The notes under the pieces were generated by a model, which was not told the DNA's origin, made no database searches, and saw only the letters and a list, made by a program, of their open reading frames with translations. DNA of 12,570 nt from Clostridiales bacterium UBA7568 (GTDB lineage Bacteria; Bacillota; Clostridia; Oscillospirales; CAG-272): positions 231,327 to 243,896 of the forward strand of contig DLLG01000004.1 in NCBI GenBank assembly GCA_002479075.1. Reading direction: 5' to 3'. This document shows, piece by piece, positions 1-6,160 of the stretch. The position numbers and the translations under genes are program-made. The number at the start of each line of letters is the position of its first letter. The stretch's first letter is position 1.

Positions 1-28
1 CCTACTTTTCTTTTCAAAGAAAAGTAGG
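1..28. repeat. Palindromic intergenic repeat, left end
   Basis: A perfect inverted repeat with 13-base arms (CCTACTTTTCTTT and its complement) around a 2-base centre. It starts on the base after the stop codon of the small Cys-rich gene, which reads leftward. Read on the minus strand, 26 of its bases are identical to 12536-12561 at the other end of the window, where the element follows galE in the same relative orientation. It could act as a terminator hairpin or mRNA 3' end, or be a dispersed repetitive element. The window starts here, so a longer array cannot be excluded. Confidence 0.8.
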
Positions 29-244
29 TCAGGTGACAGTGCCGCCTTTGACGGTTTTGTTTATTTCCGAAAGCTCTTTTCTGCCTTCGATATAGTCCTT
101 GTACATCTCAAAAGCGTCGCCGCAGCCGATACCGTCGCAGCCGGCACAGCCGGAGCAGCTGTCGCCGCCGAGCGACCGACGGATAATTTCCTCGCGCTCG
201 GCGCGAGTTGTATTTTTAATCAGATATTTGTCTTTTTTGTCCAT
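29..244 (-). CDS. Small Cys-rich hypothetical protein (71 aa)
   Basis: I do not recognise a function with certainty. The ATG at 244 is chosen because AAGGAAGG lies 7 bases upstream; an in-frame ATG at 298 would add 18 residues encoded by a terminator hairpin and has no ribosome site. The protein is soluble: a charged N-terminal part (KYLIKNTTRAEREEIIRRSL, residues 6-25), a Gly/Cys knot with Cys30, Cys33, Cys36 and Cys41 (CxxCxxCx4C), then an acidic helical tail (MYKDYIEGRKELSEIN). Small clostridial proteins with the same KNTTxxER opening and a YxDYIxGxxEL tail are familiar to me from memory, but their role is not established. The Cys cluster might bind zinc or an Fe-S cluster, or form disulfides; this is inference. 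The gene follows the serine hydrolase on the same strand, and a terminator/ribosome-site hairpin lies between them. Confidence 0.75.
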   Translation of the reverse strand: MDKKDKYLIKNTTRAEREEIIRRSLGGDSCSGCAGCDGIGCGDAFEMYKDYIEGRKELSEINKTVKGGTVT

Positions 245-287
245 AAAAAAACCTTCCTTTCGGTTTAAGGCTAACCGAAACGGAAGG
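245..287 (-). terminator. Intrinsic terminator overlapping the next gene's ribosome site
   Basis: Read on the minus strand, a 15-base arm (CCTTCCGTTTCGGTT, 287-273) pairs with a 14-base arm (265-252) with a single bulged base, around a 7-base loop. Seven T residues (251-245) follow at once. This is a textbook intrinsic terminator for the serine hydrolase gene, whose stop codon lies at 302-304. The 3' arm contains AAGGAAGG (259-252), the ribosome site of the 71-residue gene that starts at 244, and the T-run is the spacer to its ATG. Confidence 0.85.
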
Positions 288-301
288 CTTTTATTCATTT
301 T

Positions 302-2053
302 TCAGACGAGATTGAAATCTGCTTTTGCAGAGAACTTTGCTTCTGCCTTGTATGCGAGATATTCCGCATCGGAGAATTTTTCGTCAATACTCATCTTTCC
401 GAGAATGCCCTTTGAGAGGAAGTTGTCCGAAATGAAGTTTATCCCGTATTTCACAAATCTTGCGCCGGGAAATTCCTCCTGCGTATAGAAGACTCGGTCG
501 CCGTCAAAGACCAGCTTTATCGTTTTCGAACAGGGCGTTTCTATAAAATCGAACTTCAGCTTGAGGAGGGGGAGATAATCTTCGTTTTCGATAAATCTGC
601 CGTATGCGGATACCTTGAACACGAGATCTCCGAGCCGTACCTCCGATTTTTCATAACCCGAAAAGCCGATCGGTATGCTGATGATGTCGTCGCCTTCGAA
701 GAACGAAACATTGAACTTTCCGTCTTTTGTTTCAAAGCCGATCTTCTCAAGACCCTTGCCGTATGTGTTACCGCAGACCTGGAGTGCGACGGGGAAAACG
801 CTGATAGTTGTCTTTTTATCCTCCGGAAGAACGCAGAATCTGCCGTTTAGCTTTTCGCACATATTTTCCGTAAACTTTTTGTCTTTGCGGGCGGCGAAAA
901 ATCTTTCGGAGCGGAAGTCTTTCCTTTCGAGACGCTTTATCATCTTAGGCAACGTCGGCGTGTCATCGCGGAGGACAACAGCCGGTTCTTCCGAAGCAAA
1001 ATATTTTTCGCATATGCCGCAGAACGGCGACTGCTGGAAGAATTCGCAGTTTCCTGCGTTTGCCGCGATTATTGTTTTTGTGTTGCGGAAGCACATCATA
1101 TTCTGACCGAAAAGTCCGTTATAAAGGAACGAATCCGAATTCTTTCCGACCCACATCTGGTACCCGTAATCAAATGTTCCGTAATTTTCCGGCACCTTTG
1201 CGTGAGCCTTGGTTGCCAGACGGAGGTATTCCTTCGGGACAAGCTGTTTTCCGTTCCAGACGCCGCCATTCAGCGCTAGCAGGCCGAGCTTTGCGACGTC
1301 CTCCTGCGTGATATAAAGTCCCCAACCGCCGCATTCCGTTCCGGAGGGACCTTTTTCCCAGAAAATATTGTCTATGCCCATCGGCTCGAAAAGTCTCGGG
1401 CGGAGATATTCCGTGACGGTCATACCCGCTTTGCGACGTATAATGCAAGCCAGCATATATGTGTTCAGGCTGTTATAAAAGAATGTCTTGCCTATCGTTC
1501 CGAAGGGGACGATTGTGAAAAATTCCTTTTCCCAGTCGTCTTCTATAACAGCGCCTATCTCATTGAAATACGAGCTCGAGCGCATCGTCAGAAGATGCTC
1601 GACTGTCAGCTTTTCATAGCGCTTTTTTGCGATTGCATTGATCCCGTCTATTATATCAACGACCTTTTCGTCAAGCGAGAGCTTCTTTTCGCCTATGAGA
1701 ATGCCTATTGCAAGGGAGATGACGCTCTTGCATTCGGAGAACGTCGCCTGCGGAAGGTCGCTTTCGTAAGGTCCGAACATAGCCTCTGTTATGAGCTTGC
1801 CGTTCTTTACGATTGTTACGCCGTGAATATCGAGATCCGGATTTTCATAAAGCTCGCGAAGAAATTCGGCGATTCTTTTTGAAGGAATTCCGGTTTCCTC
1901 CGGAGCGGCACGGTCAAGCGGCTGCCGGGTCCTTTGGTTTTTCGGCTCGGCTTTCGGAACGGTAAATCCCGTTATGGAGACTGTCGGAACTTTTGTATCT
2001 GTCAGCCTTTTTATATATTCAAGAGATTTTGAAGGGAAAGTAAAACTGCCCAT
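302..2053 (-). CDS. Serine hydrolase, beta-lactamase/PBP fold, with C-terminal extension
   Basis: A 583-residue serine hydrolase of the class C beta-lactamase/penicillin-binding superfamily. Members include esterases, D-aminopeptidases and transpeptidase-like enzymes, so the substrate cannot be told. The SxxK motif is S106-E-C-K109 with the typical helix after it (VISLAIGILIGEKKLSLDEKV). The Tyr motif is Y193-N-S195 and the third motif region is Y311-N-G313 followed by LFGQ, where many relatives have HxG. The catalytic domain spans about residues 45-355. The remaining 230 residues are beta-rich in appearance and I do not recognise them. There is no signal peptide or membrane segment, so it is predicted cytoplasmic, unusual for enzymes acting on the cell wall. 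The ATG at 2053 is chosen because AAGGAG lies 6 bases upstream; upstream in-frame codons run through the promoter. It is divergent from ogt. Confidence 0.85.
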   Translation of the reverse strand: MGSFTFPSKSLEYIKRLTDTKVPTVSITGFTVPKAEPKNQRTRQPLDRAAPEETGIPSKRIAEFLRELYENPDLDIHGVTIVKNGKLITEAMFGPYESDLPQATFSECKSVISLAIGILIGEKKLSLDEKVVDIIDGINAIAKKRYEKLTVEHLLTMRSSSYFNEIGAVIEDDWEKEFFTIVPFGTIGKTFFYNSLNTYMLACIIRRKAGMTVTEYLRPRLFEPMGIDNIFWEKGPSGTECGGWGLYITQEDVAKLGLLALNGGVWNGKQLVPKEYLRLATKAHAKVPENYGTFDYGYQMWVGKNSDSFLYNGLFGQNMMCFRNTKTIIAANAGNCEFFQQSPFCGICEKYFASEEPAVVLRDDTPTLPKMIKRLERKDFRSERFFAARKDKKFTENMCEKLNGRFCVLPEDKKTTISVFPVALQVCGNTYGKGLEKIGFETKDGKFNVSFFEGDDIISIPIGFSGYEKSEVRLGDLVFKVSAYGRFIENEDYLPLLKLKFDFIETPCSKTIKLVFDGDRVFYTQEEFPGARFVKYGINFISDNFLSKGILGKMSIDEKFSDAEYLAYKAEAKFSAKADFNLV

Positions 2054-2082
2054 AAATAGCTCCTTATCAATAGCTTTTCTAT

Positions 2083-2111
2083 ATTTTATCATCTGCGCGC
2101 GGATTTTACAA
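2083..2111 (-). promoter_or_regulatory. SigA-type promoter of the serine hydrolase gene
   Basis: On the minus strand, -35 TTGTAA (2111-2106), a 17-base spacer, and -10 TAAAAT (2088-2083) preceded by the extended -10 TGn. It lies 30 bases upstream of the ATG. Its -35 is only 7 bp from the -35 of the divergent ogt promoter. Confidence 0.6.
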
Positions 2112-2118
2112 GCCCGTG

Positions 2119-2148
2119 TTGACATTTTGTCTGTTTTTCTGCTATAAT
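2119..2148 (+). promoter_or_regulatory. Consensus SigA promoter of ogt
   Basis: Perfect -35 TTGACA (2119-2124), 18-base spacer, perfect -10 TATAAT (2143-2148). The expected transcription start lies near 2155, inside a 14-bp perfect palindrome (2147-2160), about 32 bases before the ogt ATG. Confidence 0.85.
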
Positions 2149-2160
2149 TCATATATGAAT
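2147..2160. promoter_or_regulatory. Palindrome at the ogt transcription start (candidate operator)
   Basis: ATTCATATATGAAT is a perfect 14-bp palindrome. It overlaps the last two bases of the ogt -10 and the expected start point, a position where a repressor would block transcription. It is AT-rich, so chance is possible. Confidence 0.35.
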
Positions 2161-2186
2161 AATGCTTGCGGGAGGACGGAAGAGAT

Positions 2187-2651
2187 ATGTACATAACTTA
2201 TACCGAAACACCGGTCGGCACGCTGAAAATAGTTTCGGACGGAAAGAGCATAACGGAAATCTCGCCCTCGGAGCGCCGCTGCGACGACGCTCCCGACTCG
2301 CTTTGCGGAAGAGCCGCAGCAGAGCTGCGCGAATATTTTTCGGGGAAGAGAACGGAATTTTCTTTTCCCATTGACCCGGTCGGGACGGATTTTCGGAAAC
2401 GTATCTGGCGGGAGCTTGTGAAAATACCTTACGGAGAGACGCGGACGTACGGACAGATAGCAGCCGCCGCAGGAGACCCAAGGGCGAGCAGAGCCGTCGG
2501 CGGGGCTGTCGGCGCAAATCCTGTGCTGATTGCAATACCGTGTCACAGGGTCGTCGCGAAGGGCGGCATCGGCGGATTTTCCTGCGGCTTATGGCGGAAA
2601 AAGATACTTTTCGAAACGGAAGGGATAATGCTGCCCGATATTGACAAATGA
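2187..2651 (+). CDS. ogt: Methylated-DNA--protein-cysteine methyltransferase
   Basis: A suicide DNA-repair protein that moves the alkyl group from O6-alkylguanine (and O4-alkylthymine) in DNA to its own cysteine. It has 154 residues, the usual length for the Ogt type without an Ada regulatory domain. The acceptor Cys119 sits in the signature IPCHRV (117-122). Other family features are the start MYITYTETPVGTL, the helix-turn-helix region PYGETRTYGQIA (81-92), Arg99 and RAVGGAVGANP (102-112), and the tail GGFSCGLWRKKILFETEG (129-146). The ATG at 2187 gives the family start; GGGAGG lies about 11 bases upstream, slightly far, and a TTG at 2166 has no better signal. It is the first gene after a perfect promoter. 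The rhamnosidase-like gene follows after 53 bases. Confidence 0.95.
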   Translation: MYITYTETPVGTLKIVSDGKSITEISPSERRCDDAPDSLCGRAAAELREYFSGKRTEFSFPIDPVGTDFRKRIWRELVKIPYGETRTYGQIAAAAGDPRASRAVGGAVGANPVLIAIPCHRVVAKGGIGGFSCGLWRKKILFETEGIMLPDIDK

Positions 2652-2669
2652 CGGCTTTTGGTGTAAAGT
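2641..2669 (+). promoter_or_regulatory. Possible promoter of the rhamnosidase-like gene
   Basis: A perfect TTGACA (2641-2646) in the last codons of ogt, a 17-base spacer, then TAAAGT (2664-2669, four of six matches to TATAAT). The weak -10 leaves this uncertain; readthrough from ogt is equally possible, since I see no terminator between the genes. Confidence 0.4.
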
Positions 2670-2704
2670 AGTCTTACTGATATTTTTGCGAAGGGAGGAG
2701 AAAA

Positions 2705-4738
2705 ATGCTTTCGAAGGCAAAATGGATATGGCTTGACGAATCGCCCCGGGCCGACGTTATCGCCCTGCGCGGCGGATATTGCGTCGCCGAGGTATCAAAG
2801 GCATACAGGCTTTTGAAAACGGCTGTCAGGCTCAGGCTTGAAGTCTCCGCCGATACTGCCTATAAGCTCTGGGTGAACGGAAAATTCGTCGGAACCGGGC
2901 CCTCGTATCCTATGGATAAAATGAGCTTTTATTCGGAGTATGAGCTCTCTTCCGCACCGGATACGCTTGAAATACGGGCGCTCGTACGCAGGGGCGTGCG
3001 TTGCGAGACGGAAAGCTCGCACGGCGTCGGCGGATTTATTCTCTCCTGCGATATAGAATACGACGACGGAACCCTTGAAAATGTCTGTACGGACGAAAAA
3101 TGGGATATAAGATACCTGCCATCGCATATAAGCGATACGGAAACCGATTTTACTCTCGCCCCCTGCGACTGGGAGAAGGCAACTGAGGTGCATTATCCCG
3201 CCGCACTTGCAAAATCTCCGGTTGCGCCGCTTTTCGAGCAAATGCTTGAGCCGCCGCATCAGAAAATGTATGTCTGCCCGGGACACGCCGTCTCGCAGTT
3301 CTGCGTGGCTTTTCAGGCGATGTATTCCGCTTTCCCCGCATTTTCCGCGGACGGAGGGGATTACGAGATAACGCTTGAAATATCGGACGGGGAATGGTCT
3401 GTCGCAAGGACGGAATCCATTCACGCCTACGGCAGGATAGACTATGTTTCCGATCTGCCCTCCGGTGTTTCCGCTATGATAATAAATGTTGTCAACAACG
3501 GCGCGGACGATGTTAAAATATTCGATGCGCATCTCATCCGCTCCCTGCACAAGACTGTCAGAAAAGCGTCGTTTTCCTGCTCGGATCGGGAGCTGGACAA
3601 TATATGGAACCGCAGTATGAGCACGCTTGAAAATTGCAGGAGGAATTCCTTCTGCGAAAGCCCGTCAACACGCAGGTTTATGTCTGCTCTGGCAGATGTT
3701 CGGGCGGAGGCGCTGTATTCGCAGATCGCATTCGGCGACGCGATTCTTGCAAGATGCGATATTCTGAAAATAGCCGAGAGAATAATAAATTCCGGAGCAG
3801 AGCTGAATAATTCGGTCGGGCTGCTCTCGTTTTTGCCGATGATATGGGATTACTACAATTACACCGGCGATGAAAGCATTTTTGCGCCGACGGAGAAAGC
3901 CTGCGAGCTGTTGCTCTCAAAATTCGATACATACCTTTCGGATGCGAAGATAATAGAGACTCCGCCGGACTTTGCGCCGGTTGACAAAATAAAAATAGGT
4001 TCGTATTCGCTTGAAAATCCGCCGAAGGCGCTCGGTCAGGCGTTTGCGACAGCGTCGTTTTTCAAGGCGCTTGACATAATGTCGAAGATATATGCCGAGC
4101 GCGGAAACAATAAGCTCCGTTCGGCGTACAGGCTTCGCGCCGACGCCGTCAAAAAGGGCTTTGAAACGGCTTTTGCGGACAGGGACAGCGGCCTTTGCCT
4201 TGCAGGGCTGACAACGAAGGACAAAAAGCCGGGCAGATACCCCAAAAATACTGCAAAAAAGTATTACACAAGGCAGGCTGCGACGGTTATGGCGCTTTAC
4301 GGTCTTTGCGACAGCTCGCTTGCAAAGCAGCTGGCAATAAGGGCGCTTTCGGACAAGGCGCTTTGCGATGCGTCTCCGGCGTTTACCGGCAACCTTATCG
4401 AGCTTTCGCTCAGGTTCGGACTGTTCGAAAAATACGGTCTCGGAATTATCCGCAGATGGGGCACTTTCGGCGAAAACAGCGTCGGAAAGACGTGGAGCGG
4501 CGATGGCTATGGCTACGGCGGCGGTGCTTCTCCGGCGTATTATCTTCCCGTTGCTCTTGCGGGGTTGGAGGTTGTTCGCCCCGGATTTGCGGAGGTCAGA
4601 CTTGCGCCCAGGCTCTATGGGCTTGACAGCGCAAACATAAGCATACCGACCCCGTACGGGTATATAACCGTCAATATGGAAAAGGGAAGACCTGCCGAAA
4701 TAAGCATACCGGATGAAATAAAATATACTATTGTATAA
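2705..4738 (+). CDS. Alpha-L-rhamnosidase-like protein with divergent active site
   Basis: A 677-residue protein with the layout of bacterial alpha-L-rhamnosidases (GH78-like). An N-terminal beta-sandwich carries a sugar-binding-type motif YKLWVNGKFVGTGPS (53-67). The (alpha/alpha)6-barrel region starts near 300 (LDNIWNRSMSTLENC). The C-terminal beta-domain is near 625-675 (RPGFAEVRLAPR, PTPYGYITV). Enzymes of the family usually carry an Asp-Cys-Pro...Gly-Trp-x-Gly-Asp motif with acidic residues for catalysis. Here the matching stretch (318-331) begins E-S-P and ends in D331, but the middle acidic position is Arg and the Gly-Trp is lost. The Glu of the later Gly-Glu-Trp motif is also missing (GGGASPAYY, 605-613). 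It may therefore cut another glycoside or only bind sugar. There is no signal peptide, so it is predicted cytoplasmic. Strong GGGAGGAG precedes the ATG. dut follows after 54 bases. Confidence 0.75.
   Translation: MLSKAKWIWLDESPRADVIALRGGYCVAEVSKAYRLLKTAVRLRLEVSADTAYKLWVNGKFVGTGPSYPMDKMSFYSEYELSSAPDTLEIRALVRRGVRCETESSHGVGGFILSCDIEYDDGTLENVCTDEKWDIRYLPSHISDTETDFTLAPCDWEKATEVHYPAALAKSPVAPLFEQMLEPPHQKMYVCPGHAVSQFCVAFQAMYSAFPAFSADGGDYEITLEISDGEWSVARTESIHAYGRIDYVSDLPSGVSAMIINVVNNGADDVKIFDAHLIRSLHKTVRKASFSCSDRELDNIWNRSMSTLENCRRNSFCESPSTRRFMSALADVRAEALYSQIAFGDAILARCDILKIAERIINSGAELNNSVGLLSFLPMIWDYYNYTGDESIFAPTEKACELLLSKFDTYLSDAKIIETPPDFAPVDKIKIGSYSLENPPKALGQAFATASFFKALDIMSKIYAERGNNKLRSAYRLRADAVKKGFETAFADRDSGLCLAGLTTKDKKPGRYPKNTAKKYYTRQAATVMALYGLCDSSLAKQLAIRALSDKALCDASPAFTGNLIELSLRFGLFEKYGLGIIRRWGTFGENSVGKTWSGDGYGYGGGASPAYYLPVALAGLEVVRPGFAEVRLAPRLYGLDSANISIPTPYGYITVNMEKGRPAEISIPDEIKYTIV
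4725..4738. promoter_or_regulatory. ATAC-N4-GTATAA element, copy 1
   Basis: ATAC-TATT-GTATAA covers the last codons and stop of the rhamnosidase-like gene and ends 54 bases before the dut start. One of five exact copies in the window. Possible operator or small RNA hairpin; the binding protein is unknown. Confidence 0.4.
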
Positions 4739-4792
4739 AACCCAAAACGCAGACGTGGCAAAGAAAATCGGAATGTTGAAAGGAAAAGATAT

Positions 4793-5239
4793 ATGCTTAG
4801 AGAAACTGTCAGACTCAAAAAGATCAGTCCGCTTGCAAAGACTCCGGTCTATTCAAGCGGCAGCGCTGCGGGAGCCGATCTCTATGCGGCAACGGCAGAG
4901 GATATAGTTCTCGAGCCGGGAGAGACGGTTATGGTCGGAACGGGAATCGCAGTTCAGATACCGGACGGGCTTGTCGGACTTGTTTATGCGAGAAGCGGAC
5001 TTGCGACCAAGCGCGGCGTTGCGCCGGCGAACAAGGTCGGCGTTATAGATTCGGATTACCGCGGCGAGATAAAGGTCTCTCTGCACAATCATTCCTCCGA
5101 GACGCAGACGATAGCGGCCGGGGAGAGAATCGCGCAGCTTGTCATCGCCCCCTATATCAGAGCCGATTTTGAAGAATGTGACAGTCTTGACGAAACCGGA
5201 CGGGGAGCCGGAGGCTTCGGCTCGACGGGAACAAAATAA
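4793..5239 (+). CDS. dut: dUTP diphosphatase (trimeric dUTPase)
   Basis: Hydrolyses dUTP to dUMP and pyrophosphate, keeping uracil out of DNA and feeding dTMP synthesis; cytoplasmic homotrimer. It has 148 residues, the usual length, with all five dUTPase motifs in order: I AAGADLYA (25-32), II ARSGLATKRG (66-75), III GVIDSDYRGE (83-92) with catalytic Asp86 and Tyr89, IV GERIAQLVI (110-118), and V RGAGGFGSTG (137-146), the flexible lid with its Phe. The ATG follows AAAGGA with about 8 bases between. No clear promoter is visible in the 54-base gap, so it may be cotranscribed with the rhamnosidase-like gene; an ATAC-N4-GTATAA element sits at the start of that gap. A strong hairpin terminator follows 4 bases after the stop. 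Confidence 0.97.
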   Translation: MLRETVRLKKISPLAKTPVYSSGSAAGADLYAATAEDIVLEPGETVMVGTGIAVQIPDGLVGLVYARSGLATKRGVAPANKVGVIDSDYRGEIKVSLHNHSSETQTIAAGERIAQLVIAPYIRADFEECDSLDETGRGAGGFGSTGTK

Positions 5240-5243
5240 AACA

Positions 5244-5277
5244 AAAACGCTCATTTCCGCAGGGAAATGAGCGTTTT
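5244..5277. terminator. Bidirectional intrinsic terminator between dut and the amidase gene
   Basis: A perfect 15-bp stem (5244-5258 with 5263-5277; arm AAAACGCTCATTTCC) and a 4-base loop. T-rich stretches follow on both strands (TTTTATATTTTT to the right, TTTTTGTTTT to the left). It serves the two convergent genes dut and the amidase gene. Confidence 0.93.
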
Positions 5278-5309
5278 ATATTTTTGTATAAAACCAGATA
5301 ATTCAGGCG

Positions 5310-6101
5310 TCATTTATCAAAAATAATGTCGTCGCGGAGATCCTCCCAGCGGCTATAGCCTTCGCTTCCGGGATCGCCGGCGTAATAAAGAGGACACATT
5401 TTCTTTGTCACATCATAATGACGGATGACATTTTTTCTTGATATTCCGTACTTTTTGCAAAGCCACGAGACGAGCTTTATGAGCGACTGATATGTAGCTT
5501 CGGAAAATTTTCCGTCTTCACCCGGATGGCAGACCTCAATTCCGATAGAATTGTAGTTGACATCTTTATTGCCGGCGTGATAAGCCACCTCGTTTATCGG
5601 CATACACTGGATTATCTCTCCGTCGAGCCCGATGATAAAGTTTGAGCTTGCGTCGACGCCGGAATTCTTGAAATAATTCCAGTTGTTCAGCGCGCTTGAC
5701 CCGGGGTTTGCAACATAATGAATGACGATCTGTTTCGTCGCAGTACGGACGTGACCGACGCGCGAATGAGGATTTATCGGAAGATATTTTTTCTCTATCA
5801 GCTTGTTCATTTCGTCGTTTGTAGGAACGAGGGAGGGCGCGGTCGTTGTTTGCGGGGGATTTGTCGTTGTTGCGATGACGGGCACGGGGGTCGTTGTTGC
5901 CGGGGAGGTTTCTGTTGCCGCAATCGTGGTTGTCTGCGTTGGGGTCGGAGGAGGGGTCGTTGTCTCGTCCTGCTTTTCAAAGGGCGAGGTCAGACTTATG
6001 AGAAAAACGACAGACAATATAACGACAGTAAGCCCCAGAACCTTGAAAAAGCCGACGGATTCGCCTCTGCCGCTTTCTCTGAAGCTTTTGTTTTTCTTCA
6101 T
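5310..6101 (-). CDS. Membrane-anchored N-acetylmuramoyl-L-alanine amidase
   Basis: A peptidoglycan hydrolase of the Amidase_2/PGRP-type zinc family that cuts between N-acetylmuramic acid and the L-Ala of the stem peptide. Of its 263 residues, 1-17 are a basic cytoplasmic tail, 18-37 one hydrophobic membrane segment (FFKVLGLTVVILSVVFLISL), 42-95 a Thr/Pro-rich linker that would span the wall, and 100-263 the catalytic domain. Zinc ligands are His128 (VIHY), His228 (RHYDV) and Cys236 (KMCP). Other family motifs are SSNFIIGLDGEIIQ (152-165), AYHAGN (173-178) and GIEV (187-190). The ATG at 6101 has a perfect AAAGGAGG 5 bases upstream. A consensus promoter precedes it, so it is likely expressed independently of rlmA. 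A role in wall turnover, division or spore-wall remodelling is possible; the sequence does not decide. Confidence 0.92.
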   Translation of the reverse strand: MKKNKSFRESGRGESVGFFKVLGLTVVILSVVFLISLTSPFEKQDETTTPPPTPTQTTTIAATETSPATTTPVPVIATTTNPPQTTTAPSLVPTNDEMNKLIEKKYLPINPHSRVGHVRTATKQIVIHYVANPGSSALNNWNYFKNSGVDASSNFIIGLDGEIIQCMPINEVAYHAGNKDVNYNSIGIEVCHPGEDGKFSEATYQSLIKLVSWLCKKYGISRKNVIRHYDVTKKMCPLYYAGDPGSEGYSRWEDLRDDIIFDK

Positions 6102-6131
6102 ATGCGCCTCCTTTCCGGAAATACAACTAAC

Positions 6132-6160
6132 ATTATATCATTATAAGTCCGCTGTGTCAA
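6132..6160 (-). promoter_or_regulatory. Perfect SigA promoter of the amidase gene
   Basis: On the minus strand, TTGACA (6160-6155), a 17-base spacer and TATAAT (6137-6132), with an extended -10 TGn. Both hexamers match consensus exactly. The -35 directly abuts the stop codon of rlmA (6161-6163). Confidence 0.92.

Noticed and set aside
245..298. N-terminal extension of the Cys-rich protein from an ATG at 298
   Set aside because: The 18 extra residues are encoded by the terminator hairpin, there is no ribosome site before 298, and AAGGAAGG is well placed for the ATG at 244. A short leader function is not fully excluded.
2795..3550. A 251-residue minus-strand frame inside the rhamnosidase-like gene
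   Set aside because: No ribosome site or domain; the plus strand encodes a coherent multi-domain protein.
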